Shown here in pieces: positions 51,946 through 63,676 of a stretch of DNA of 64,000 nt (position 1 is its first letter; the number at the start of each line of letters is the position of its first letter). The notes beneath the pieces are model-generated. The model made no database searches and was not told the DNA's origin. It saw only the letters and a program-made list of their open reading frames with translations. The position numbers and the translations under genes are program-made. The stretch spans positions 1,364,001-1,428,000 of the forward strand of contig NZ_CP108002.1 in the NCBI RefSeq assembly GCF_041435055.1. Direction: 5' to 3'. This stretch comes from Streptomyces sp. NBC_00341. GTDB lineage: Bacteria > Actinomycetota > Actinomycetes > Streptomycetales > Streptomycetaceae.

Positions 51946-53490
51946 TCAGTCGTGCACGATGCCTTCCTCCAGCTCCTGGCCGCGCAGCAGGAACCAGGCC
52001 GCGACCGCCGTCGCCAGCAGGACGACAGCGCCCACGGCGGAGGCGAGCCGCAGCCCGTCGACGAACGCGTCCTGGGCCGCGGAGACCAGGTCCGCCCCCT
52101 GCTGCCCCGTGAGGGTCTTGGCCGCCTCGACGGCGCCGCCCAGTGATTCGTGGGCGGCGGACGAGGTGGCGGCCGGTACCCCCGCCGGAGTGGCGAAGCC
52201 CTGGTAGACCCCGGTGACGACGGAGCCGAGCAGGGCGATGCCGAGCGCCGCGCCCAGTTCGTACGCCGTCTCGGAGACCGCGGACGCGGAGCCCGCGTGC
52301 TCCTTGGGGACGCTGGAGAGGATCACGTCGGAGGTCACGGTGAAGGCGAAGCCCGCGCCCACGCCCACGACCAGCAGCAGGGCGCCGATCAGCGGGTACC
52401 CGGTCTCCTTGTGGATCGCGGCGACCGCGGCCAGCGACAGGCCGATGGCCCCGAGGCCCCCGGACACCACGGACCGCACCGAGAAGCGGCGGGCGGTGGT
52501 CCCGGCCAGCAGGCCCGCGGTGACCGCGCCGACGGCGGCGGGCAGTTCGGCCAGCCCCGCCTCCAGCGGTCCCCGGCCCTGGACCAGTTGCAGGAACTGC
52601 GAGAGGAAGAAGACCAGCCCGGACAGGCCGAGGATGGTCAGCAGATCCGCGAGGACGGCGCCGGAGAAGCCCCGGTGGTGGAAGAGCCGCATGTCCAGCA
52701 GCGGCGCGGGGAGGCGGAACTGCCGGCGTACGAACCAGAAGAGCGCGGCCGCGCCGCCGACGCCCGCGAGGGCGACCGGCCAGCTGCCGCCGTGCGCCGC
52801 CAGCTCCTTGATGGCGTACACGACGCCGATCATGCCGACCAGCGAGAGGCCGACGCTGATCACGTCCCACGGTCCGGGCGCGGGGTTCTTCGACTCGGGG
52901 ATGAGCTTGATCCCGACGACGACGAGCACCGCCATGACCGGCAGGTTGATGAGGAAGACCGAGCCCCACCAGAAGTGCTCCAGGAGGAATCCGCCGACGA
53001 CCGGGCCGACCGCCGCACCGGCCGAGGCCGCTGCCCCCCAGATGCCGATGGCGAGGCTCCGCTCGCGGGCGTCGTGGAAGATGTTGCGGATCAGCGCGAG
53101 GGTGGACGGCATCAGGGTGGCTCCGGCGACCCCCAGCAGGGCACGCGCCAGGATCATCATCTCCGGCGTCATCGCGTAGGCGTTGAGCACCGAGACCGCG
53201 CCGAAGGCGGTGGCTCCGCAGAGCAGCAGCTTCTTGCGTCCGATGCGGTCACCGAGGCTGCCCATGGAGACCAGGAGTCCGGCGATGACGAAGGAGTAGA
53301 CGTCACCGATCCAGAGCAGCTGGGTGCCGGTGGGCTCCAGGTCCTCGCTGAGGAACGGGGTCGCCAGGCCGAGCACGGTCGCGTCGACGGCGACCAGCAG
53401 CACGGCGAGCACGAGCACGGACAGCGCGATCCACCGCCCGGGGCGGCGCAGCTCGGTCGGGGGCTCCGGGTGCTGTTCGATGCTGCTCAT
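51946..53490 (-). CDS. DHA2-type drug:H+ antiporter (14 helices)
   Basis: The 514-residue protein has about fourteen helices and DHA2 motifs: LLVAVDATVLGLATP in helix 1, GSLGDRIGRKKLL (motif A), and LARALLGVAGATLMPSTLALIRN. Such proteins export drugs and are usually under TetR control. Its ATG overlaps the stop of the TetR gene by 4 bases (ATGA), so repressor and pump are co-transcribed. Substrate unknown. Confidence 0.92.
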   Translation of the reverse strand: MSSIEQHPEPPTELRRPGRWIALSVLVLAVLLVAVDATVLGLATPFLSEDLEPTGTQLLWIGDVYSFVIAGLLVSMGSLGDRIGRKKLLLCGATAFGAVSVLNAYAMTPEMMILARALLGVAGATLMPSTLALIRNIFHDARERSLAIGIWGAAASAGAAVGPVVGGFLLEHFWWGSVFLINLPVMAVLVVVGIKLIPESKNPAPGPWDVISVGLSLVGMIGVVYAIKELAAHGGSWPVALAGVGGAAALFWFVRRQFRLPAPLLDMRLFHHRGFSGAVLADLLTILGLSGLVFFLSQFLQLVQGRGPLEAGLAELPAAVGAVTAGLLAGTTARRFSVRSVVSGGLGAIGLSLAAVAAIHKETGYPLIGALLLVVGVGAGFAFTVTSDVILSSVPKEHAGSASAVSETAYELGAALGIALLGSVVTGVYQGFATPAGVPAATSSAAHESLGGAVEAAKTLTGQQGADLVSAAQDAFVDGLRLASAVGAVVLLATAVAAWFLLRGQELEEGIVHD

Positions 53491-54038
53491 TGCTCCACGC
53501 TCCGGCGTGCGCCGCCGAGCAGCAACTCGACGATCATGTACTGGAAGTCCTGCGCGGCCACCCGTCCCACCTGGACGGCCCAGGCGCCGGTGCCGATGAG
53601 CCCGTAGAGGGCCTCGGTCAGCCAGGCGGGGGTCAGGTCGATGCGGATCTCGCCACGCTCCTGGCCGCGCCGGAAGAAGGCGGAGACCCGTGCGTCCAGC
53701 CGGTCCCAGCCCTCGTTCACCTCGCCGCCCTCGAAGAGCTGGTTCTCGGTGACGAGGAAGGAGAGCAGTCCGGCGCTCGGCTCGACGGCCGCGACGAACC
53801 GGCGCAGCGCCTCCTCCGAGGTGCCTTCGTCGAGCCCGGCCCGGTCGAGCGCCGCCCCGAACTCCTGGATCCCCAGCTCTTCCAGGGCCCTGACCAGAGC
53901 GTCCCGCCCGGCGAAGTGCCGGTGCAGGGTGGCACGTCCGATGCCGGCGGCCTTGGCGACCTCGTCCATGGTGGCGGTCGATTTACGGGTCAGCAGGGCG
54001 GCGGCGCTGCGCAGCACCTGCTCACGATCGAGAGTCAT
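53487..54038 (-). CDS. TetR/AcrR-family repressor of the MFS pump
   Basis: The 183-residue protein has a helix-turn-helix near its N-terminus (VAKAAGIGRATLHRHFAGRDAL) and a helical ligand domain. It precedes the pump gene and overlaps it by 4 bases, an autoregulated repressor-exporter arrangement. There is no good ribosome-binding site before ATG 54038, which suggests a leaderless start. A GAGAC/GTCTC dyad lies 21 bases upstream. Confidence 0.9.
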   Translation of the reverse strand: MTLDREQVLRSAAALLTRKSTATMDEVAKAAGIGRATLHRHFAGRDALVRALEELGIQEFGAALDRAGLDEGTSEEALRRFVAAVEPSAGLLSFLVTENQLFEGGEVNEGWDRLDARVSAFFRRGQERGEIRIDLTPAWLTEALYGLIGTGAWAVQVGRVAAQDFQYMIVELLLGGARRSVEQ

Positions 54039-54058
54039 GAGACGAGATTAGCCCACGC

Positions 54059-54074
54059 GAGACGACGATGTCTC
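54059..54074. promoter_or_regulatory. GAGAC-N6-GTCTC operator upstream of TetR-MFS
   Basis: GAGAC (54059-54063) and GTCTC (54070-54074) form a perfect dyad. A further GAGAC lies at 54039-54043, next to the TetR start. The position fits autoregulation of the TetR-MFS operon. Confidence 0.6.
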
Positions 54075-54299
54075 ATTCGGGTGCCGCACGGCGCCGTCAT
54101 CCGGGCGCGGCCCGGGCGCACGAGGCGGCTGGTGCGGTGAGTGATCCTGGTGTCCGTCATCCGGCCATCGAGCCGGGTGGTGAGGAAGAGCGGGCAACGG
54201 GCCCGTATCGTGGTGACCGGCCACGGAAGTGCCGGGCTCCGGCCGGAGGGTCGTGAGCACGAACCCACTCCTTGCCACTTTTAACTTATAGCGCATGAG

Positions 54300-54319
54300 G
54301 GGGCTTGCCACAAGGCCCC
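54300..54319 (+). promoter_or_regulatory. Rifamycin-associated element (RAE)
   Basis: GGGGCTTGCCACAAGGCCCC at 54300-54319 is an inverted repeat closely matching the rifamycin-associated element found before rifamycin-inactivation genes and helR in actinomycetes (established knowledge; consensus quoted from memory). It lies 210 bases upstream of helR, just after an AT-rich stretch ending TTAACTTATAG that could be the promoter's -10 region. Confidence 0.75.
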
Positions 54320-54368
54320 GGTCATGGCGCAGAATCATCGGCCGAAGACCAGTATTTCGCGGAGACGG

Positions 54369-54533
54369 GTGAGTCACGAAGTGCGTGTGCTGTTGTCGGC
54401 CTGCGGGTCGCGCGGTGATACCGAACCGCTGACAGAACTCGTCCCGTCATGGCCACCAGGTACACCGCGCCGGTCCAGGCGCCCCGCCGCACGCACCGGC
54501 TGCGAGCGGCCCAGTTCGGAGCTGATGACGTGA
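54369..54533 (+). pseudogene. Stub resembling the start of a rifamycin glycosyltransferase
   Basis: After GGAG, a GTG at 54369 opens VSHEVRVLLSACGSRGDTEP. The VRVLLS...GSRGD pattern is the N-terminus of UGT-type glycosyltransferases, including the rifampin glycosyltransferase Rgt that is also RAE-controlled. After about 22 codons the similarity ends and the frame closes at TGA 54531-54533, overlapping the helR GTG by 4 bases. Most likely a glycosyltransferase gene was deleted between RAE and helR, leaving its start. Alternatively a short coupled leader ORF. Similarity was judged by eye. Confidence 0.5.
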
Positions 54534-56677
54534 ACCCCCTGACCACCAGCGCGTTCGACCTTCCCGACCGCCTCTCCCCCAAGGCCGATCCGGCCCTGAT
54601 CGCCGGCGACGAGGAGCACTTCGCGGCCATCGCCGAGTGCCTCGACGAGTCGATCTCCGAACTCACCGAGCGCCTCGCCGCGGAGCGCAGGACGCCCGGC
54701 GGCGCGGGCCGGCAGGCGATGGACCGGGACGTGGAGATCCACCGGCTGACCGCCCGCCTGCGCGCGCTGCGCCGCTTCGGCCTCGACCTGTGCCTGGGGC
54801 ACATGGTCGCGGCGGACGACGGCGAGCCGCTGTTCATCGGACGGCTCGGCCTCACCGACAGCTCGGGCCGCCGGCTGCTCATCGACTGGCGCTCCCCCGC
54901 GGCCGAGCCGTTCTTCGGCGCCACCCACGCCAACCCGATGGGACTGGCGAGCCGCCGCAGGTACCGCTGGACCCGCGGCCGGATCAGCGACTACTGGGAC
55001 GAGGTGTTCACCGCGGAGGGGTTCGCCGGGCACGCCGCGCTCGACGACCAGTCCGCGTTCATCGCCAGCCTGGGCAGCAACCGCTCGGCCCGGATGCGGG
55101 ACGTGCTGGGCACCATCCAGGCCGACCAGGACGCCATCATCCGCGCGGGCTCGCGCGGCGCGCTCGTCGTCGACGGAGGCCCCGGTACCGGTAAGACGGT
55201 CGTCGCCCTGCACCGTTCCGCCTACCTCCTCTACTCCGACCCCCGGCTCGGCCACCGCCGGGGCGGCGTGCTGTTCGTCGGCCCGCACCAGCCCTACCTG
55301 GGCTACGTCGCCGACGTGCTGCCCAGCCTCGGTGAGGAGGGCGTGCAGACGTGCACCCTGCGCGACCTGGTGACCGAGGGAGCCGCCGCGGGGCCGGAGG
55401 CCGACCCGGAGGTGGCCCGCCTGAAGTCCTCCGGGAAGCTGGTGGCGGCGGTCGACGCGGCCGCCAGGTTCTACGAGGAGCCGCCCGCCAAGGGGATGAC
55501 GGTCACCACCCACTGGTCGGACATCCAGCTGACCGCCGCCGACTGGGCCGTGGCGTTCGACGCGGCGGAACCCGGCACCCCGCACAACGAGGCGCGCGAC
55601 CAGGTCCGCGACGAGCTGCTCACCATCCTGGTCGAGAAGCACGAGGGCGACGTCACGGACGCCGTACTGCGCAAGTCGCTGCTGAAGAACCGGGAGCTGC
55701 TCACCACCTTCGACCGCGCCTGGCCGCTGCTGGAGGCGGCCGACGTCGTCGGGGACCTCTGGTCGGTCCCCGCCTACCTGCGCAGATGTGCTCCCTGGCT
55801 CAGCCGCGACGAGGTGTCCCGGCTCCAGCGGGAGGACGCCCAGGCCTGGACGGTGTCCGACCTGCCGTTCCTGGACGCGGCCCGGCAGCGGCTGGGCGAC
55901 CCGGAGGCGTCCCGCCGCAGCCGCCGGCACCAAGCGGCGCTCGCCGCCGACCGCGAGCACATGGACAAGGTCATCGACACCCTGCTCCAGGCGGACGACG
56001 ACGGTGAGGGCGCCGTGACGATGCTGCACGGGAAGGACCTCCAGGAGGCCCTGGTCGACGACAGCGGCGCGCCCGGCACCGAACCGGACGAGCTCGCCGG
56101 ACCGTTCGCACACGTCGTCGTGGACGAGGCCCAGGAACTGACCGACGCGGAGTGGCAGATGCTGCTGCTCCGGTGCCCGTCCGGCAGCTTCACCATCGTC
56201 GGGGACCGCGCCCAGGCCCGCCACGGCTTCACCGAGTCGTGGCAGGAGCGGCTGAGGCGGGTCGGGCTGGACCGGATCAACCTGGCTTCCCTGAGCATCA
56301 ACTACCGGACGCCGGAGGAGATCATGGCGGAGGCCGAGCCGGTCATCCGGGCCGTGCTCCCGGACGCCAACGTGCCGGCCTCCGTCCGCAGCAGCGGGCT
56401 CCCCGTCACGCACGGCTCCACGGCGGACCTGGGCCCGGTCCTCGACACCTGGCTCGCCGCCAACGCCGACGGGATCGCCTGCGTCGTGGGCGATCCCGGG
56501 TTCAGGCCGACGGCCCGCGTCCGGTCGCTGGCCCCGGAGCTGACCAAGGGGCTCGAATTCGACCTGGTCGTCCTCATCGACCCGCAGACGTTCGGCGAGG
56601 GCATCGAGGGAGCCGTCGACCGCTATGTCGCGATGACCCGGGCGACCCGGCAGCTCGTCATCCTCACGAGCCCCTGA
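54530..56677 (+). CDS. helR: HelR, RNA polymerase-recycling HelD-class ATPase (rifamycin tolerance)
   Basis: GTG 54530 (VNPLTTSAFDLPDRLSPKAD) has GGAG 8 bases upstream and gives 715 residues; ATG 54449 is an alternative. An N-terminal helical coiled region (to about 110) precedes superfamily 1 motor motifs: Walker A GGPGTGKT (about 216), VVVDEAQE (about 530), IVGDRAQ, INYRT, ELTKGLEFD and VAMTRAT. The length, N-terminus and upstream RAE identify HelR, which removes rifamycins and recycles stalled RNA polymerase. Confidence 0.85.
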   Translation: MNPLTTSAFDLPDRLSPKADPALIAGDEEHFAAIAECLDESISELTERLAAERRTPGGAGRQAMDRDVEIHRLTARLRALRRFGLDLCLGHMVAADDGEPLFIGRLGLTDSSGRRLLIDWRSPAAEPFFGATHANPMGLASRRRYRWTRGRISDYWDEVFTAEGFAGHAALDDQSAFIASLGSNRSARMRDVLGTIQADQDAIIRAGSRGALVVDGGPGTGKTVVALHRSAYLLYSDPRLGHRRGGVLFVGPHQPYLGYVADVLPSLGEEGVQTCTLRDLVTEGAAAGPEADPEVARLKSSGKLVAAVDAAARFYEEPPAKGMTVTTHWSDIQLTAADWAVAFDAAEPGTPHNEARDQVRDELLTILVEKHEGDVTDAVLRKSLLKNRELLTTFDRAWPLLEAADVVGDLWSVPAYLRRCAPWLSRDEVSRLQREDAQAWTVSDLPFLDAARQRLGDPEASRRSRRHQAALAADREHMDKVIDTLLQADDDGEGAVTMLHGKDLQEALVDDSGAPGTEPDELAGPFAHVVVDEAQELTDAEWQMLLLRCPSGSFTIVGDRAQARHGFTESWQERLRRVGLDRINLASLSINYRTPEEIMAEAEPVIRAVLPDANVPASVRSSGLPVTHGSTADLGPVLDTWLAANADGIACVVGDPGFRPTARVRSLAPELTKGLEFDLVVLIDPQTFGEGIEGAVDRYVAMTRATRQLVILTSP

Positions 56678-56725
56678 CACCGGAGGGCGGGCGCCCGCTC
56701 CCGGTGGCAGGCCGGCCGCGCCGCC

Positions 56726-57616
56726 TCACTCGTCCAGGAGGACCAGATCGCGGCCGGCCAGCCCGGCCGGGTCGGTGATGACGAACAGTTCGACGACCTT
56801 CCCGCGCTCGATCGTGAACCGCATGACGGAGAAGCCCTCTCCCTCGCGCGCCGCGATGACCGCGGGGGCGCCGTCGAGCAGCGCGAACCGCACCGACCTG
56901 GCGTACGGCGCGAACATGATCGCCCGCCGCGCCACGTTCGCGGCCCCGCGCACCACCGTGGGGGCCTCGACGGCGCTGCCGCCGGACCGGGACACGACAT
57001 CGGGGTCGAGCACGGCGACGAGCGCCTCGAAGTCCCCGCCGCGCGCGGCCGCCAGGAAGGCGTCCACGACCTCGCGGCGGACCGCCCCGGGGCCCGGCTC
57101 GGGCGCGACGCCCCGCACCCGGCGGCGGGCCCGGCTGGCGAGCTGCCGGGCGGCGGCCGGGGTGCGGTCCACGATGCGGGCGATCTCGTCGAACGGCACC
57201 GCGAACATGTCGTGCAGTACGAAGGCGAGCCGCTCGGCCGGGTCGAGCGTTTCGAGGACCACCAGCAGCGCGAGACCCACCGAGTCGGCGGTCAGCGCCT
57301 GCTGCTCCGGGTCCCCGCCGGGCTCGGGGACGGGCGCCGGACCGGGCTCGGGCGCCTCGGACGCCCCCGCTTCCAGGGGCTCCTCGCGGCGGACGCGGCG
57401 CGAACGGAGCATGTCCAGGCAGACCCGTCCGACCACGGTCGTCAGCCAGCCGCCCAGGTTCTCGATCGCCGCGCTGTCCGACCGGGAGAGCCGGATCCAG
57501 GCCTCCTGGACCGCGTCCTCCGCTTCGTTCGACGAGCCGAGCATCCGATGGGCCACGGCCTTCAGATGGGTGCGGTTCTCCTCGAACCGTGCCGCCAGGA
57601 ACTCGATCTCGTCCAC
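56726..57616 (-). CDS. ECF41 sigma factor with C-terminal SnoaL-like domain (SigJ type)
   Basis: GTG 57616 follows GGAGG and gives 296 residues. Region 2 (FEENRTHLKAVAHRMLGSSNEAEDAVQEAWIRL) and region 4 (LDPAERLAFVLHDMFAVPFDEIARIVDRT) are followed by a SnoaL-like extension of about 110 residues that in ECF41 factors replaces an anti-sigma partner. The ECF41 promoter sequence lies 37-63 bases upstream on the same strand, so it drives its own transcription. Converges with helR. Confidence 0.93.
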   Translation of the reverse strand: MDEIEFLAARFEENRTHLKAVAHRMLGSSNEAEDAVQEAWIRLSRSDSAAIENLGGWLTTVVGRVCLDMLRSRRVRREEPLEAGASEAPEPGPAPVPEPGGDPEQQALTADSVGLALLVVLETLDPAERLAFVLHDMFAVPFDEIARIVDRTPAAARQLASRARRRVRGVAPEPGPGAVRREVVDAFLAAARGGDFEALVAVLDPDVVSRSGGSAVEAPTVVRGAANVARRAIMFAPYARSVRFALLDGAPAVIAAREGEGFSVMRFTIERGKVVELFVITDPAGLAGRDLVLLDE

Positions 57617-57652
57617 AGCCGTCCTCCCCGTGTCAGGTGTTCTCACCACGTT

Positions 57653-57679
57653 GACGTGGCAGCCCCGCCGGATGTGACC
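57653..57679 (-). promoter_or_regulatory. ECF41-type autoregulatory promoter
   Basis: On the minus strand GGTCACA (57673-57679) and CGTC (57653-57656) are separated by 16 bases. The established ECF41 consensus is TGTCACA-N16/17-CGTC; only the first base differs. It lies 37 bases upstream of the sigma factor's own start. CCACGT/ACGTGG (57646-57659) forms a dyad overlapping the -10 element. Confidence 0.82.
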
Positions 57680-57728
57680 ACCGTGCCCGGAGCCGTCGTG
57701 CGGGAAGCTGTCGTGCGGGGCGGACGGC

Positions 57729-58700
57729 TCAGCTCCACGGCAGCGACGCGCGGTGGCGCCAGTACGCCTCCGGCTCCTCCACCAGCGCGTCCAGCCGGGC
57801 GCGCCGCTCCTCGTCGAGGTCGAGGACGGCCGCGTGGAGGTTGCCGGCGAGCTGGGTGACGGTCGCGGCGCCGGAGAGCACGACCCCGGCCCACGGCTGG
57901 TGCAGCACCAGCGCCAGGGCCACCGCGTCGCTGCCCAGCCCCTCCTCCGTGGCGATCTCCCGCACCACGGCCGGGGCCTCCGTGCCCGCCAGCCGGCCGT
58001 TGGCCATGGCCTCCTTGACGATCACGGTGAGTCCGGCGGCGTGCGCGTCGGCCAGCGCCGGTCCGGCCGAGGTCTCCAGTGCGTTGTAGGTGGCCTGGAC
58101 CGTACGGAAGAGGGGCTCGCCGTCGACCGTGACGGCGAGGGCGGCCCGGATGGCCTCGGCCTGCGCGGGCCCGCTGGTGGAGAGGCCGACGCTGACGCCT
58201 TCCGCGGCGAGCGCGGCGAGGCGGGCGTGCAGCTCCTTGTCCGTCAGGGCCGGGCTGTCCGCGGTGACGGAGTGGATCTGGTAGAGGTCGAGCCGGTCAC
58301 CGAGCAGTTCGGCGGTCTCGGCGCGCTGACGCTCGTACGTGGCGAGGCTGTGGTCCTTGACCTCGTGCGCCTCGGCGTCGACATTCCAGTCGGCTGTGTA
58401 GGTGTAGCCCCACTTGCTCCCGATGACGACGTCGCGCACCTCGGGCCGGGCCGTCAGCCACTCGCCGAGGAACTCCTCGGAGCGGCCGTAGGAGCGGGCC
58501 GCGTCGAAGTAGCGGACGCCCTGGGCGTAGGCGGCGTCGAGCAGTTCGTGGGTGCGGGCGCGCAGCGCGTCGGCGGTGCGCTCGTCCGGCAGGTCGCGGT
58601 CACGGTGGAGATTGATGTAGCCGGGCCTGCCGACCGCTGCCAGGCCGAGTCCGATGTGGGCGGTCGGGGTGGTGGTGCCGGCCAGTCGGGCGAAGGGCAT
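57729..58700 (-). CDS. Aldo/keto reductase
   Basis: ATG 58700 follows GAGGAG and gives 323 residues. The catalytic set is visible: the Asp/Tyr pair in VRYFDAARSYGRSEEFLGEW, the Lys in DVVIGSKWGYTY and the His in LDLYQIHSVTADSP. It reduces carbonyls with NADPH; it resembles the uncharacterised group next to MocA-like enzymes. It is upstream of the ECF41 gene on the same strand, separated by the sigma factor promoter. Confidence 0.9.
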   Translation of the reverse strand: MPFARLAGTTTPTAHIGLGLAAVGRPGYINLHRDRDLPDERTADALRARTHELLDAAYAQGVRYFDAARSYGRSEEFLGEWLTARPEVRDVVIGSKWGYTYTADWNVDAEAHEVKDHSLATYERQRAETAELLGDRLDLYQIHSVTADSPALTDKELHARLAALAAEGVSVGLSTSGPAQAEAIRAALAVTVDGEPLFRTVQATYNALETSAGPALADAHAAGLTVIVKEAMANGRLAGTEAPAVVREIATEEGLGSDAVALALVLHQPWAGVVLSGAATVTQLAGNLHAAVLDLDEERRARLDALVEEPEAYWRHRASLPWS

Positions 58701-58841
58701 CGCGGGCTCCTCGTGTTCGGTGGGGCAACGCGGCCGGGGCCGTCCTGCCCCGGCCTGCCGCACAGGTCATGGGTGTTCACCTGCCCGGACCCGGCCCGGA
58801 CAGGCCCCACCCGACCAACGTAGCCCGCGATGCCCGTCCGG

Positions 58842-61557
<2,716 letters not shown>

Positions 61558-61593
61558 GGGTTTCTCCTCACGGTGCGCTCACTGACAGGTATA

Positions 61594-61622
61594 ACTATGC
61601 GTTCCTCCGTATGGTTTGTCAA
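61594..61622 (-). promoter_or_regulatory. argG promoter
   Basis: On the minus strand TTGACA (61617-61622) and CATAGT (61594-61599) are separated by 17 bases; the -35 box is consensus. The flanking ACCATACGG...CGCATAGT is AT-rich for this genome and could hold an ArgR site, but it matches the ARG-box consensus only loosely. Confidence 0.65.
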
Positions 61623-61733
61623 AGTTGCAGGTGAGGGGCGCCCCGAAAGCCCTCCTGGCATCGATATTCGCTGGTCGGCTGCCGCCGTCCCGCCTAGCAT
61701 CGGCACCCGGCACACAGCAGGGGGCGGGCAGCC

Positions 61734-62975
61734 ATGGCAACGGACTGGGCGGCGGCGGAACGACTGGCCCGCGGACTTCCGCTGCCGGAGGCCCTGGACG
61801 TCTCCTGCGCGCGGTCGTGGGTGACCCTCGACCTCGGGGTGCGCATCCTGGCGTGGGAGTTGCCGCACCTGCTTCCGGCGCACGCCTGGGCGGACGGGCG
61901 GCGGCTGCGGTGGGACCGGGACGCGCCCCTGCCGTCCGTCCGCCTGCGCGACCACCCCCCGTCCGAGAGCGAGCTGGCCCTCGCGCTGTGCCACCCGGAC
62001 GGCAGGATCCGGGAGGCCGCCCTCGGCCGGGCGGCCGGGTCCGGGTCCCTGCTGCCCCTGGTGATCGTCCGGTGCGCGGACTGGGCGCAGCCGGTACGCG
62101 AACGGGCCAGGACCCTGCTGTCACGGGAGCCCGCGACCGCCCTCGTGCGGTGGGCCGGGCTGGTGCTGCTGCTCTCCGGGCGCACCCAGGGCCGATTCGC
62201 GCTGGACCTGCTCGGACGGGCGCTGAGCGAGGGGCCCGCCGCGTCGGTGGAGGCGGTGCTCGGCAGCGGCGACCGCGCCACCCGCCGGTTCGCCCACCGC
62301 ATCGCGCTCGGCCGCGGGCTCCTCGCACCGGACAGGCTGGCCCGCATCGCGGCGAGCACCGACGACACGCCCCTCCAGGACCTGTGCGCGGACGAGGCGG
62401 TCGCCTCCATGGGTGAGGAGGACCAGGACGCCGTGGTGAACACGCTCCTGGCGGCCAGGGCCCCGCGCGTGCGCGCCGCGGGCGTCACCGCGCTGCGCCG
62501 CACCGGGCGGCACGGCGAGGCCCGCGACTTCCTCGCGGACCGGTCGGGCCCCGTCAGGGCCTGTGCCCGCTACGTGCTGCGGCAGGGCGGGGTGGACCCG
62601 CTGCCCCTGTACCGCGCGCTGTGCGCGGCTCCGGCCGAGCGCCCCGGGGCCTGCGCGGGGCTGGGCGAGTGCGGGGTGCCCGGCGACGCCGAGACGCTGT
62701 GGCCGCTGCTGGAGCATCCGCTGCCCGCCGTCCGCCTCCACACCGTCGCCGGTCTACGGGCCCTCGACGCCGTGACCCGCCAGCGGCTGACTCCCCTGCT
62801 CGACGACCCGTCATCCGCGGTCGTCCGCGCGGCCACCCGGGCGCTGCTGCCGGACGCGGCCGGCTTCTCCCGGGAGTGGCTGTACGACCGGGCGGCGGCG
62901 GGCCGGCCGCGTCCGGTGCGGGTGGCGGCGCTTCGGCTGCTGCGTGCGGCAGGCTACTCAGGTCCCACCGGCTGA
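61734..62975 (+). CDS. HEAT-repeat protein
   Basis: The 413-residue protein is divergent from argG. From about residue 80 it is built of helical HEAT/PBS-lyase-type repeats (for example VRERARTLLSREPATALVRW, VRAAGVTALRRTGRHGEARDFL, VRLHTVAGLRALDAVTRQRL, PSSAVVRAATRALLPDA). Such scaffolds bind other proteins or nucleic acids. No catalytic motif is present and the N-terminal 80 residues are unknown. Confidence 0.85.
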   Translation: MATDWAAAERLARGLPLPEALDVSCARSWVTLDLGVRILAWELPHLLPAHAWADGRRLRWDRDAPLPSVRLRDHPPSESELALALCHPDGRIREAALGRAAGSGSLLPLVIVRCADWAQPVRERARTLLSREPATALVRWAGLVLLLSGRTQGRFALDLLGRALSEGPAASVEAVLGSGDRATRRFAHRIALGRGLLAPDRLARIAASTDDTPLQDLCADEAVASMGEEDQDAVVNTLLAARAPRVRAAGVTALRRTGRHGEARDFLADRSGPVRACARYVLRQGGVDPLPLYRALCAAPAERPGACAGLGECGVPGDAETLWPLLEHPLPAVRLHTVAGLRALDAVTRQRLTPLLDDPSSAVVRAATRALLPDAAGFSREWLYDRAAAGRPRPVRVAALRLLRAAGYSGPTG

Positions 62976-63018
62976 AATCTCCCTGCCCGCGCGGGGCCCG
63001 GGGAAGATAATCGAACGC

Positions 63019-63612
63019 ATGGGAAAGACATACGAACGCATCGACGGGCGGCTGCGGACCTTCATCGAGGAGCAGCACATCTTCTTCACGGCGACCGCGC
63101 CGCTGGACGGTGACGGCACGGTCAACCTCTCCCCCAAGGGCGTCAGCGGCTCCTTCGTGGTGCTGGACGAACAGCGCGTGGCGTACCTGGACTTCGCCGG
63201 GAGCAATGCGGAGACCGTGGCCCATCTGCGCGAGAACGGCCGGATCACCCTGATGTGGTGCGCCTTCCAGGGGCCGCCGACCATCGTGCGGGTGCACGGC
63301 AGAGGTGAGCCGGTCTTCCGCGACGACGACCGCTTCCCGGGTCTGCTCGGGAGGTTCGACGGGGTGGACGCCTCCCGGCACGGGCTGCGGGCGATCATCG
63401 TGGTGACCGCCGAGCTGATCCGGGACAGCTGCGGATACGCGGTCCCCTTCATGTCGTACAACGAGGACCGGCCGCTGCACGCCAAACGCTTCTCGCGTGA
63501 CGACGACGACTCGCTCAGCGCCTACTTCGCCAAGAAGGACCACATCGCCACCAGCATCGACGGGCTGCCGGGACTGCCGCTCCCGCTGCCCGCCATGCCG
63601 CCCGCGCAGTGA
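63019..63612 (+). CDS. Pyridoxamine 5'-phosphate oxidase-fold protein
   Basis: ATG 63019 gives 197 residues starting MGKTYERIDGRLRTFIEEQHIFFTATAPL. The split-barrel core (TVNLSPKGVSGSFVVLDEQRVAYLDF, GRITLMWCAFQGPPTIVRVHGRGE) is that of the PNPOx-like flavin- or F420-binding family; it lacks the terminal signature of true PdxH. Substrate unknown. It follows the HEAT-repeat gene by 43 bases. Confidence 0.85.
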   Translation: MGKTYERIDGRLRTFIEEQHIFFTATAPLDGDGTVNLSPKGVSGSFVVLDEQRVAYLDFAGSNAETVAHLRENGRITLMWCAFQGPPTIVRVHGRGEPVFRDDDRFPGLLGRFDGVDASRHGLRAIIVVTAELIRDSCGYAVPFMSYNEDRPLHAKRFSRDDDDSLSAYFAKKDHIATSIDGLPGLPLPLPAMPPAQ

Positions 63613-63676
63613 GCGGTTGGGCCGTACGGAGCAGGCGCGCGGGTGGTGGCGCTCCGGCCGGTCTACGGTCCGGGAC

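Noticed and set aside
54059..54319. One shared control region for TetR-MFS and helR
   Set aside because: The GAGAC/GTCTC dyad hugs the TetR start and the RAE hugs the helR promoter, 225 bases apart; separate control is simpler.
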